In this document: in pieces, positions 35,248 to 43,342 of the stretch
Position numbering within the stretch: the first letter of the stretch is position 1
Layout: each line of letters begins with the position of its first letter
Assembly: GCA_018971485.1 (NCBI GenBank)
Contig: JAGXAQ010000011.1
Coordinates: 1 to 52,344 of the forward strand
Reading direction: 5' to 3'
Length of the DNA: 52,344 nt
DNA from: Pseudomonadota bacterium
Lineage (GTDB): Bacteria; Pseudomonadota; Gammaproteobacteria; Burkholderiales; REEB80
Position numbers and translations under genes: made by a program
Notes under the pieces: generated by a model
What the model was told of the DNA's origin: nothing
Seen by the model: only the letters and a program-made list of their open reading frames with translations
The model's database searches: none

Positions 35248-35269
35248 CCGGGCTAAACAGCCTGCCCGG
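35248..35269 (+). terminator. GC-rich hairpin downstream of the antiporter
   Basis: CCGGGC (35248-35253) and GCCCGG (35264-35269) form a 6-bp stem with a 10-base loop, about 50 bases after the antiporter stop. There is no T-run, so termination is only a possibility. Confidence 0.3.
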
Positions 35270-35300
35270 TAAATGGAGACAACCCCGAAAAGAACAGGGC

Positions 35301-35498
35301 ATCACTCATTGGCACCCCTACCCTAAAACTCCCAGAATGAACGCTCACTGTGAACGGTTCAATCGTTCCTTACAGGAATCCTTTGTGGATGACCATGAAG
35401 ACCTGCTCTTTACGGATGGGGTCTTATCTGATGGAGCATTAGCTGGCTGGATCGCGTTTTACACTACCCGACTGCCTCATCTATCCACTCAACCCTAA
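35301..35498 (+). pseudogene. Fragment of a DDE transposase (integrase core C-terminus)
   Basis: A 65-codon frame, open before the ATG at 35337, reads THWHPYPKTPRMNAHCERFN and on through R-S-L-Q-E-S-F-V-D-D-H-E-D-L-L-F-T-D to W-I-A-F-Y-T-T-R-L-P-H. This is the end of an integrase-core transposase; the Glu of N-A-H-C-E-R is the usual third catalytic acid. The N-terminal catalytic half is missing and the frame stops early, so it is a remnant of an insertion sequence between two transporter genes, evidence of past insertion and deletion here. Confidence 0.8.
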
Positions 35499-35952
35499 CC
35501 CACAGTGCAATAGGTAGTGACAATACAGCCAATTGACGATTGGCCCTTATTTTCGTACAATCGCACCGTCATATATTCAGGAGCGTCCAACATTGGACAG
35601 TTGCAGTCGATCTTATCTTTCAATGAAGCTAATCAGCTAGCGAGCCCGGTTTCAGGGTTTTCCCTACCGCTATCTCGTTAGCTCAGACGAGGTAGTGCGT
35701 ATCAGGCGGTTTTACGAATAAGCACGCTTTTCGCCTATCCTTGGTTACTTTTAACATCTGACCTTCTGCTGACTGGAATTCCATCAGGTCTGACCTGACT
35801 CCAGAAAAGCTGCGGGCCATGTCGATTTTTTGCATACGATGCCTTTGGCGAAGTCCGGGCATGAAATGAACACAATCGAAACAGGGAAGGGATTTTGTTC
35901 CACTTCAAGTGTGCAATCCCCTTTCCAGTCGATTCGGACACAAGGAAGCAGT
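35499..35952 (+). promoter_or_regulatory. Structured leader region of the NRAMP-like gene
   Basis: About 450 bases without a gene. It contains GCCAAT-5-ATTGGC (35528-35544), GTCCAA-2-TTGGAC (35585-35598), and a longer element in which AGCTAGCGAG (35635-35644) pairs with CTCGTTAGCT (35674-35683, one G-U pair) around an inner stem AGGG/CCCT near 35654-35664. Such nested stems 270 bases before a transporter suggest a riboswitch-like leader or repressor sites. It does not match the Mn (yybP-ykoY) motif that I can recognise. A GGAAG ribosome site precedes the ATG at 35953. Confidence 0.4.
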
Positions 35953-37611
35953 ATGGGACTACAGGATAAACCCGACTCTCTTGCCCAGCAGGAGAGCGTT
36001 TTGGACAAGGCGCATATCGGCCATATCCGCGGGGCATTAGGCACCATCGCCGAAGGAGATATCCATCCACGGAAAACATGGTGGTCCCGAATCAAAACCC
36101 TGCTGGCTATTCTGGGACCAGGGCTCATTGTCATGGTTGGGGACAATGATGCCGGGGGATTCAGCATTTATGCCCAGGCTGGCCAGAACTATGGCACAGC
36201 CCTTTTATGGACCCTCCTCCTGCTCATTCCCGTACTGTACATCAATCAGGAAATGGTGCTACGCCTTGGTGCTGTCACCCGGGTCGGCCATGCCCGGCTG
36301 ATTCTTGAACGGTTCGGAAGATTCTGGGGGGCATTTAGCGTGATCGACCTCCTCTTGCTCAATGCCTTGACCATCATTACCGAATTCATCGGCATTACCC
36401 TGGGCATGCAATTTCTCGGTGTCCCCAGACTGGGCGGGATTATTGCAGCTGCAGTACTCGTCATGCTTGCAGCCAGCACCGGAGATTTTCGTCGTTTCGA
36501 ACGCTTCTCAATGGTACTGGTGCTCTTCAGCCTTCTGCTCTTGCCTGTCTTTTTCCTGGTTCATCCGCCCCTGGACCAGATTGCTCAGGGCCTGTTCCTG
36601 CCTCATCTGCCTTCCCATGGAAATCTGGGGGATATCATGCTGCTCATTATCGGGATCGTTGGCACAACTGTTGCGCCATGGCAGCTTTTCTTCCAGCAAA
36701 GCTACGTCATTGACAAACGCATCACCCCGCGATTTATCCGTTATGAACGTGCCGACCTATGGCTCGGCATCCTTCTGGTGATAATCAGTGCCATCGCCAT
36801 CATTTCACTTTCTTCCGAAGTTTTTGCAGGACATGCCGAAGCAGGGCACTTTACAGACACCGGTGCAGTTGCAGCAGGCCTTGCCCACTACCACAGCCCC
36901 ATTGCCGGCATCCTGTTTGCCATCGCCCTCATTGATGCAAGCCTTATCGGCGCAAGTGCCGTGTCCTTGTCCACAGCATATGCCCTGGCTGATATCCTAA
37001 GCCTGAAGCACTCCTTGCACCGTAAACCGGCTGATGCCCTTGCCTTTTACGGGATTTATTTTGTACTGATAGCAGGTTCTGCAGCACTGGTACTCATACC
37101 AGGTGTCCCTCTGGGACTACTGACGAATGCAGTCCAGGCCCTGGCTGGCATATTACTGCCCAGCGCAACCGTCTTTCTTCTCCTGCTCTGCAATGACCCG
37201 GCCATACTGGGGCCCTGGATCAACAGCCACAGGACCAACCTCATCACAAGCATCATAATCGTTGTCCTGGTGATGCTCTCCATCATCCTGACCGCTTCAG
37301 TACTATGGCCTGGCCTCCCGGGAAGACTTATTATCGATATCCTTATCGGGGGAGGCTTAATCGGCCTGACCACCGTCATCGCCTTGCATGTCATCCGGTT
37401 GCGCCAGGAAGCAGAAGAAAACCCTCCAGCACAACCCCCTATCCAGACAAATGAAAAACACCCCTATAACTGGACCATGCCTGCCCTGTCTGAACTGCCT
37501 CCGGCAAAAATTTCAGGCACCAGCAAGACCTGGATGGCCATCCTGCGCCTGTACCTCATCGTTGCCATCGGAATGGTCATCTACATGGTCATTAAAAAGG
37601 CACTGGGCTAA
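35953..37611 (+). CDS. Divergent NRAMP-family divalent cation transporter
   Basis: A 552-residue inner-membrane protein with about 11-12 helices and SLC11/NRAMP layout. Helix 1 has GPGLIVMVGDNDAGG (residues 63-69 for GDNDAGG) where typical Mn/Fe transporters have D-P-G-N, and helix 6 has GTTVAPWQLFF (APW at 241-243) where they have M-P-H. The Met that confers transition-metal selectivity is therefore absent, and the ion carried may be Mg2+ or another cation. A soluble N-terminal tail (about 50 residues) and an extended C-terminus (about 500-530) frame the core. The ATG at 35953 has AAGGAAG upstream; the frame extends back to 35830 without support. No MntR-type site is identified. Confidence 0.85.
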   Translation: MGLQDKPDSLAQQESVLDKAHIGHIRGALGTIAEGDIHPRKTWWSRIKTLLAILGPGLIVMVGDNDAGGFSIYAQAGQNYGTALLWTLLLLIPVLYINQEMVLRLGAVTRVGHARLILERFGRFWGAFSVIDLLLLNALTIITEFIGITLGMQFLGVPRLGGIIAAAVLVMLAASTGDFRRFERFSMVLVLFSLLLLPVFFLVHPPLDQIAQGLFLPHLPSHGNLGDIMLLIIGIVGTTVAPWQLFFQQSYVIDKRITPRFIRYERADLWLGILLVIISAIAIISLSSEVFAGHAEAGHFTDTGAVAAGLAHYHSPIAGILFAIALIDASLIGASAVSLSTAYALADILSLKHSLHRKPADALAFYGIYFVLIAGSAALVLIPGVPLGLLTNAVQALAGILLPSATVFLLLLCNDPAILGPWINSHRTNLITSIIIVVLVMLSIILTASVLWPGLPGRLIIDILIGGGLIGLTTVIALHVIRLRQEAEENPPAQPPIQTNEKHPYNWTMPALSELPPAKISGTSKTWMAILRLYLIVAIGMVIYMVIKKALG

Positions 37612-37773
37612 TACGCTGGATACTCCCATAAACCAGGGCGGATCATCCTGCAACCACCCCTATTCTCCCTGCCCGGCCATGAATCTGCCGGGGATCTGGA
37701 CAACCTGCCCAACGCCGACTAGACTCACCAGTAACATGTCTGATCTACTATATTTTTTACATCAGGGTCCCAT

Positions 37774-38241
37774 ATGGACAACAAACCCCCTCTTCCTCCA
37801 TTCACGCTGGAAACAGCCACGAAGAAGGTTCGCATGGCTGAAAACGCCTGGAATACGCGCAACCCGGATCAGGTCTTACTGGTTTATACCGAAGATACCC
37901 AGTGGCGCAACCGTTCGGAATTCCCTTCCGGACGGGAACAGGTTCACGCTTTTTTAACCCGAAAATGGTCCAGGGAGCTCGAATACCGTCTCATCAAGGA
38001 ACTGTGGTCCTACACGGATAACCGGATTGCCGTACGTTTCGCCTACGAATGGCATGATGATTCCGATCAATGGTTCCGTTCCTATGGGAACGAAAACTGG
38101 GAATTCAATGCTCAAGGATACATGATGCGCCGATTTGCCAGCATCAATGATCGACCTATCCAGCCTTCGGAGCGCAAGTTTTTCTGGCCGCCAGGACCCC
38201 GCCCCGAGGATCACCCGGGACTGAGTGATTTAGGTTTATAG
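37774..38241 (+). CDS. NTF2-like protein, DUF1348 family
   Basis: A 155-residue cytoplasmic protein of the SnoaL/NTF2-like fold. The central stretch is characteristic: [67 protein letters not shown] and YGNENWEFN. The family is widespread and has no assigned reaction. The length is normal. It is downstream of the NRAMP-like gene by about 160 bases, on the same strand. Confidence 0.88.
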   Translation: MDNKPPLPPFTLETATKKVRMAENAWNTRNPDQVLLVYTEDTQWRNRSEFPSGREQVHAFLTRKWSRELEYRLIKELWSYTDNRIAVRFAYEWHDDSDQWFRSYGNENWEFNAQGYMMRRFASINDRPIQPSERKFFWPPGPRPEDHPGLSDLGL

Positions 38242-38299
38242 CCTGGCGAACAAACGAACCCTGCAACCTGAAAGCTTCCGGATAAAAACAAAGGACAGA

Positions 38300-38497
38300 T
38301 CATGAAACCGTATCGATGATAGTCCCCAGGGTCTGGCCAGTCAGGTTGACAGTAGGTGCAGGCCCTTCTGCAGGAAGGGTGGGGGATGGACCCTTGATCC
38401 TTGCGCCCCCCCGCTGGGAAGCCAGTGGCGGTTTTGCGGAAGAAGACTGGGGCGTCAAATGTGCCAGAACAGGGGGAGACACCGGTTGGATAGCCAT
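38300..38497 (-). CDS. Small protein with conserved-looking C-terminus
   Basis: A 65-residue protein. GGAGG lies seven bases before the ATG at 38497, a strong site that supports translation. The sequence is low-complexity and Pro/Ser-rich for about 45 residues and ends PTVNLTGQTLGTIIDTVS, which looks like a short amphipathic helix. The family is not recognised. It is on the minus strand between the DUF1348 gene and dsbB. Confidence 0.55.
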   Translation of the reverse strand: MAIQPVSPPVLAHLTPQSSSAKPPLASQRGGARIKGPSPTLPAEGPAPTVNLTGQTLGTIIDTVS

Positions 38498-38678
38498 CTT
38501 GTCCTCCATGCCATGCCTAAAGAGCGAGCTGATACCTTAACAGCAGACAACCCATTGACCAAAAAGATAAACTGGCTTTCAGCCTAACACATTTTGCTTT
38601 TAGTGTCACCTGAAAACGGATCAGGCGAGAAACAAGGCATGACCCTATTGAACTTTGCCACCTTACACGGATTCATCA

Positions 38679-39182
38679 ATGATCTTAAGAACAAGCCTTT
38701 CAACCCGAACCCATAACCTGGCAGCAAGCCTCATTTGCCTGTTCGCCCTCCTGACTGCCTTTATCCTCCAGTATGCGGACCATCTGAGCCCCTGCCCGCT
38801 TTGCATTTTCCAGCGCGCATTCTATTTACTTGCCGGAGTAGTCTTTCTCCTTGCCACTTTTCACTCCCGCCCCTCCATCCTGAAAACTGATGCCATCCTG
38901 TCCGGCTTGTTCAGTCTGGGAGGGGCACTGATTGCCGGACGACAGATCTGGATCCAGCACCTGCCATCTGATCAGGTACCTGCATGCCTGCCTAATTTAG
39001 GCTCGCTCTTTCATTACCTCCCCGCCCTCAAAGTCATTAGCATGGTATTAAAAGGATCAGGAGACTGTGCCATTGTCAACTGGAGATTGTGGGGAATGAG
39101 CATGCCGGAATGGTCCTTGCTGTGTTTTCTTGCCCTCTTTCTTATCAGCCTTAAAATCCTTTTTTCAACTAAAGACAGTTAA
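38679..39182 (+). CDS. dsbB: Disulfide bond formation protein DsbB
   Basis: A 167-residue inner-membrane protein with four helices that re-oxidises DsbA using quinone. It has the Cys-x2-Cys of helix 1-2 (C39-P-L-C42, in HLSPCPLCIFQR) and the second pair C103 and C130 in the periplasmic loop, at nearly the same positions as E. coli DsbB. The conserved Arg after CPLC is present. The ATG at 38679 is preferred over TTG at 38655. The stop overlaps the end of the convergent gene at 39179 by four bases. The Cys-rich exported proteins in both machines could use it. Confidence 0.93.
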   Translation: MILRTSLSTRTHNLAASLICLFALLTAFILQYADHLSPCPLCIFQRAFYLLAGVVFLLATFHSRPSILKTDAILSGLFSLGGALIAGRQIWIQHLPSDQVPACLPNLGSLFHYLPALKVISMVLKGSGDCAIVNWRLWGMSMPEWSLLCFLALFLISLKILFSTKDS

Positions 39183-40696
39183 GGTCCTGATGAAAGATAA
39201 ATTCCCTCAGAGCGCAGATTGCCCATTACCCCGCGGGCCTGGAATGGGCCATGCTGACGCATCCAGTGTGTGGAATTAAACTGGACGCGGGTATCCGGGC
39301 GAAAAAGCTGCCCTGGATCCAGTCCTTCCCCCTGGCATTTCTGAAGCGTCCATCCATCCGGACAGCGCCCGCTAAAAAGGGTAGTGACCGATGACAGGCT
39401 ATGGGTAATGTTCGTATCAATCCTCGCATCCATTGCCGTATTGAGCCCTGCCACCTGAGCGTTAGCGGCTGAAGGCGGCAATAACTGCCCGGTATCCACA
39501 TGACCGAACAATCCATTCTGGATATGCTGCACACTCCCGATTTTTCCAATCATGGATCCTGTTGCATAGGTGGTTCCAGAAACGGCAAAGGTACCCACCA
39601 GTGAGGACAGGCTGCTACTCCCTGCAGCTCCTGTCCAGGACAGTCCTGCAGGGCCATTAAACAATGCGGGCAAGCCAACGCCCCACCCTACTGTCAATAC
39701 TGCAGCAAAAACCAGGGAGAAGGATAGAACCGTCCACCCGGACTCAGTCTGGCTCCAGGTATAAAGCCCGTCTTCATTGCCCGGCACATTCCCCCCTTCC
39801 CAGTGCTGGACTGAAACTCCAGACGGATCAACATGTTCTGGCGCGCAGGGGGTTTCTTTATCAACAACACAGATACTGGAACTGGTTCCTGCCGGCTGAA
39901 GTTCCAGAGGGGTTGCCATGAACCACTCAGGATGGGCATACCCCCTGACTGTCGTTGTTACCGTCTTACGGAACCAGCCTCCACTGGAAACCTGGCTTTC
40001 CTCGTACCGGGGACTAAAAACGGCTATCAGGGCCATGCTCGCATTGTAATGACGCATGGCTGAACCCACTGCAACCTGCACGGCGGAAAAATTGACATGG
40101 TGAAAGTCCGGATCAGTCTTGTCCGGCCCTTCAAAAGCCGCAAAAGGATTATGCCCGGCAGCATACGGATCGCCCTGTTCTGCAGGGGTCATGTACCGGC
40201 GGTTGGCCGCGTCGACATTGCCATGCCAGGGGGTGTACTGGGCCAGATAGGTATAAACATCCCCATCAGGGTGTTTTTCTACCTTGACGACATCAATGCG
40301 CAGGAGGGCGCTCCCTGGATTATACCGGGCAAAAACCAGCGCCCCGTTGTCTGGAAAGGCATGAAGCACGTGGGCAACCTGGCTGGACTGAAGCCCGAGT
40401 TCACCAGCTACCTCATCCCCTGAAGTCACCCACCTTTGTCCATCGAGCATCTGCATGTCCCATCCCCCAGACACACGGTGTTCATCATCCATTCGCCCTA
40501 AAAGCCTCCAGTTGTCGAGCGGGTAACTGACCTGTATCAGCGGGCTTATCCTGATTGTGACCCATTGTGGAGCAAAAGTTCCGGCCAGCGCTTCTTGTCC
40601 TGGCCGGATCAGGGCCAGCAAAAACAGGCTCAGAACAAGGTACCAGGTGAATCCTTCATACAGGACACCCTTTATTCGATTAACGTTCAAATCCAT
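39179..40696 (-). CDS. Membrane protein of unknown function at the trb locus
   Basis: A 505-residue protein, not recognised. It has an N-terminal hydrophobic segment (about 12-36) that looks like a signal anchor, a large extracytoplasmic region of about 280 residues (HRVSGGWDMQMLDGQRWV, YLAQYTPWHGNVDAANRRYM), a Cys pair (SSSICVVDKETPC), two adjoining hydrophobic helices about 325-385, and a Cys pair near the C-terminus. It is on the same strand as the trb genes, past trbL. DotA-, TraG- and VirB6-like proteins were considered but nothing matches. An AGGA-type site lies before the ATG at 40696. Confidence 0.75.
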   Translation of the reverse strand: MDLNVNRIKGVLYEGFTWYLVLSLFLLALIRPGQEALAGTFAPQWVTIRISPLIQVSYPLDNWRLLGRMDDEHRVSGGWDMQMLDGQRWVTSGDEVAGELGLQSSQVAHVLHAFPDNGALVFARYNPGSALLRIDVVKVEKHPDGDVYTYLAQYTPWHGNVDAANRRYMTPAEQGDPYAAGHNPFAAFEGPDKTDPDFHHVNFSAVQVAVGSAMRHYNASMALIAVFSPRYEESQVSSGGWFRKTVTTTVRGYAHPEWFMATPLELQPAGTSSSICVVDKETPCAPEHVDPSGVSVQHWEGGNVPGNEDGLYTWSQTESGWTVLSFSLVFAAVLTVGWGVGLPALFNGPAGLSWTGAAGSSSLSSLVGTFAVSGTTYATGSMIGKIGSVQHIQNGLFGHVDTGQLLPPSAANAQVAGLNTAMDARIDTNITHSLSSVTTLFSGRCPDGWTLQKCQGEGLDPGQLFRPDTRVQFNSTHWMRQHGPFQARGVMGNLRSEGIYLSSGP

Positions 40697-40868
40697 TGGC
40701 CATCCTGCCCTGAAAGCATTATCCACCCGTCAAGCAGGTCCAGGCAGGTTACCCGTTTTTACCCTGGCAATCACCATCAAGCAGACGATGCTTCAGGGTC
40801 AATTCATGGTAATTCATTCCGGATAAAAAAGAATTAAAGCCAATACCAGCCCCGATGCAATAAAACCA

Positions 40869-41015
40869 TCACCTGGCCTTCTTCCTGCGGGCTGGTGCCA
40901 CCCGCGCTGGCTGATAGACTGGCATCATGCCCAGGCAGACAAACGCGCGAATGGTGGCATCATTGCCTGCAGCCCAGATGTCTTGCAGTTCGTGGGCATA
41001 CAGGTAAAAACTCAA
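40869..41015 (-). CDS. Possible 48-residue ORF overlapping the small lipoprotein gene
   Basis: A TTG at 41015 overlaps the stop of the lipoprotein gene and opens a 48-codon frame (S-F-Y-L-Y-A-H-E-L-Q-D-I-W-A-A-G-N-D-A-T and a basic C-terminus). No ribosome site is seen. It may be a small coupled peptide or a chance frame; an alternative is that it is a frameshifted tail of the lipoprotein. Confidence 0.25.
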   Translation of the reverse strand: MSFYLYAHELQDIWAAGNDATIRAFVCLGMMPVYQPARVAPARRKKAR

Positions 41016-41338
41016 TGCCAGTGAAATCCGTAATAGGCCTCCTGGCGTTGCCGGGCCAAATCGGGATGAGTCTGCTGCATATACCAGATCACATGGCTAT
41101 CAACCTCTTCGGCCTGCAGCGTTGCATATTCGGCATGGGATAACCGGTACACACTGTGCGTTCTCTCCAGGCGATGGATAATGATTCTGGATGACACACC
41201 TGCCTGGCTCCATTTCACGATACGGGCTACCTGAACCGGATGGACCTGATGATCTGGTGTCACACACCCGCTCAAGCTGCCTAGGGCAAGCAATACAGTG
41301 CAGACCCCTGCCCTCCGGTACAATGAAGCAGCCTTCAC
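41012..41338 (-). CDS. Small outer-membrane lipoprotein at the trb locus
   Basis: A 108-residue lipoprotein. From the GTG at 41338 the product begins MKAASLYRRAGVCTVLLALG and ends its signal at L-S-G-C, lipid on C25; a GGGGG ribosome-like run lies upstream. Two ATG starts (41356 and 41371) are alternatives but give a poor signal peptide. The mature part is a short helix-rich domain (VARIVKWSQAGVSSRIIIHR, LSHAEYATLQAEEVDSHVIW) seen in other small lipoproteins. It might fill the VirB7 or TrbH role in stabilising the outer ring; this is inferred from position and size. Confidence 0.7.
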   Translation of the reverse strand: MKAASLYRRAGVCTVLLALGSLSGCVTPDHQVHPVQVARIVKWSQAGVSSRIIIHRLERTHSVYRLSHAEYATLQAEEVDSHVIWYMQQTHPDLARQRQEAYYGFHWH

Positions 41339-41515
41339 CTGCTTGCCCCCATGCATTAAAACCGGGTTCATTCAAAATACCCGACCGGGCCTGACTCAAC
41401 CATACAAACCTTCCCCCAGCAAGCCACAAGACTTGTTTTCCTGTAAATCCAAACCCTTAACATCCACACCATACCCCCTGGAACCCCTATCGGCCAACAA
41501 GCCGGCAGCCTCTTT

Positions 41516-41860
41516 TCAGGGTGTCATGGCCTGGGATCTGGCCTGAAGAATCTCACCTGTTACCGCATCCACATCCACATCCTTGCTTCGGCCATGACGA
41601 TCAATCACGACTTTGTAACGTAAGCCGCTCCCACCCATCTGTTTCATCAGTACGGTTCTGACCACCCGCCCTTTATATACACCCAAAGCGATCCGATCCG
41701 CCTCAGACGCGCTCAGGGAGGGGTGAAAATATTTTCTGAAATGAAAGGAGACAGGATGAAAAAAAGGATTCAGGGCATGCGCCTCAACCACCTGTAGCCT
41801 GCCTGACAGCAGGCCTAGACACAGTACCAAGGCTAATTCCATCGGTTTGGGCAACTTCAT
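41516..41860 (-). CDS. PepSY-domain exported protein
   Basis: A 114-residue protein with a signal peptide (about 1-27, cleavage near VEA-HA) and one PepSY domain (about 50-110: EADRIALGVYKGRVVRTVLM, YKVVIDRHGRSKDVDVDA, TGEIL). PepSY domains often inhibit proteases or bind metal or peptide partners at the membrane. AGGAGG six bases before the ATG at 41860 is a strong site. It is between the trb small genes, with no partner protease seen. Confidence 0.8.
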   Translation of the reverse strand: MKLPKPMELALVLCLGLLSGRLQVVEAHALNPFFHPVSFHFRKYFHPSLSASEADRIALGVYKGRVVRTVLMKQMGGSGLRYKVVIDRHGRSKDVDVDAVTGEILQARSQAMTP

Positions 41861-42026
41861 GGAAAACCTCCTTGACGACATTGCGAGCAAGAAGCCGGCC
41901 TTCCTTCAATACAATATAGAACTCTGGTTTACAGATTACAAGAGGTCAGGCCAAAAGCAGGCGGACACAGCAGGCCATCCCTTTTTTTCATTCCTTGTAC
42001 AGCTGAACGGACAACAGCAGGCAGGG

Positions 42027-42272
42027 TTACAGCCAGTGATATACATCAAAAACCAGCCGGCTCACCGCCATGACCCCGCCCAGCCAGAAAAAAACCGGTC
42101 TGTCCTGCCGAATACATTCCAGGGCCCACCACAAAAGAACCCGCCTGCCTGGCTTCATTGTCCCGGACCCCGACAAGGAGTGCCGCAAGGGGATATCCTC
42201 GCTCCGCCTCCTGGACAGTTCCCGTTTTATCCGGGCATCTTCCACATCATTAAGCCCCCAGTATCTGGCCAT
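42027..42272 (-). CDS. Small single-helix membrane protein downstream of trbL
   Basis: An 81-residue protein: a charged N-terminal half (MARYWGLNDVEDARIKRELS) and a C-terminal hydrophobic helix (about 58-78). GGAGG six bases before the ATG at 42272 supports this start, though an ATG at 42293 overlaps the trbL stop (TAATG). It has no recognised family. The position next to trbL suggests a small T4SS accessory protein, possibly with a role like TrbK or TraL, unproven. Confidence 0.6.
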   Translation of the reverse strand: MARYWGLNDVEDARIKRELSRRRSEDIPLRHSLSGSGTMKPGRRVLLWWALECIRQDRPVFFWLGGVMAVSRLVFDVYHWL

Positions 42273-42292
42273 TAGTGGCCTCCATTCCAACA

Positions 42293-43330
42293 TTATCCTG
42301 GGTGATCCGTACTCGACGGCCGACTGCCGATTGTTCCTGCATCCGGTGAAAAGGCGTCTGGCTGAGGACTGCCCTCTCCTTCTGCCCGTGCATCACCGCC
42401 CACCCTACCCGTCATGCCGGATAAGGCAGACAGCGGTTTTTTCGCAAAGTTCAACTGGGACAGGGCTGATCCTGAAACCAGCCCCTGGGCCAGATTCGGG
42501 ATCGACAACATGAAATAGCCGACCAGTCCGCTCATCAGAAGCAGGACAAAAGCCGCACTCATGGAATCTCCCCCGAAAGACAGCCCACCAAGACCTGCGC
42601 CAGGGGATACCGATGCGCTCCAGTTCACCATGAAATGAAACACGGGGGCCATCAGCGCAATAACGACATAGCCAACAACTTTGTACAGCCCTGCCACAAT
42701 CATGAACCTGAGCCAGCCCTCAAACATGAAGCTCATGGCAGGAAGCAGCAGCCATGGAATAAAAACGGGGCCGAGGACTACACCCACAGTCAGCATCATC
42801 TGGGACATGGCATAAAGCACAACATAAATGACTGCTGAAAACAGGACTGCGAACAGGCACAGTCCATCCAGAACCACTGTCGCAAGCCAGCCCGGAAGGC
42901 TACCCAGATGCTCAACAAGGCCAGAATCAACAAGCTGGGACGAAGAATAAAAATGCTCATAGAGGGCATCTGCCACATGCATGAAAGCCGAAATGCCCGC
43001 ATAGACCCCGCGCTCTCCTGATCCCAGATGGAGGACAATCCGGGTAAAGGTATCCGATAAATCCTTGACGAACATCGGGTAAAAACTCAATGAAACCAGC
43101 CAGGAACAAACACCCCACATAATGCTCAACCGTAGGATTTCTGCAACCAGGAAACCAAAATCCCCCTCTTCAAGCACAGCCTTGATACCTGTCATGACCA
43201 GCATCAGGAACAAAAGGGCATGAAGCAGGCTCTGCCCATCCGGAATGAGCCTGTAGGCCATATCCAGGCCTGCCTGCTGCATGGCGTTGAAGACCTCGGG
43301 TAGGGCCTGGGGTAACAGGACAGGTGCCAT
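42293..43330 (-). CDS. trbL: Type IV secretion polytopic membrane protein TrbL/VirB6
   Basis: A 345-residue polytopic inner-membrane protein with about 6-7 helices (LLHALLFLMLVMTGIKAVLE, VVGYVVIALMAPVFHFMVNW among them), the VirB6/TrbL topology, with a charged, Pro-rich C-terminal tail. VirB6 forms part of the inner-membrane channel. The ATG at 43330 follows AGGAG and is preferred over the TTG one codon earlier. It follows trbJ by about 12 bases, as in trb loci without trbK. Confidence 0.82.
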   Translation of the reverse strand: MAPVLLPQALPEVFNAMQQAGLDMAYRLIPDGQSLLHALLFLMLVMTGIKAVLEEGDFGFLVAEILRLSIMWGVCSWLVSLSFYPMFVKDLSDTFTRIVLHLGSGERGVYAGISAFMHVADALYEHFYSSSQLVDSGLVEHLGSLPGWLATVVLDGLCLFAVLFSAVIYVVLYAMSQMMLTVGVVLGPVFIPWLLLPAMSFMFEGWLRFMIVAGLYKVVGYVVIALMAPVFHFMVNWSASVSPGAGLGGLSFGGDSMSAAFVLLLMSGLVGYFMLSIPNLAQGLVSGSALSQLNFAKKPLSALSGMTGRVGGDARAEGEGSPQPDAFSPDAGTIGSRPSSTDHPG

Positions 43331-43342
43331 CAAACCTGTCTC

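Noticed and set aside
35671-35700. tRNA-like D-arm string (TAGCTCAG then GAGGTAG)
   Set aside because: There is no matching acceptor stem, anticodon arm or T-loop, and the D-stem has a mismatch. It is better explained as part of the inverted repeat upstream of the NRAMP-like gene.
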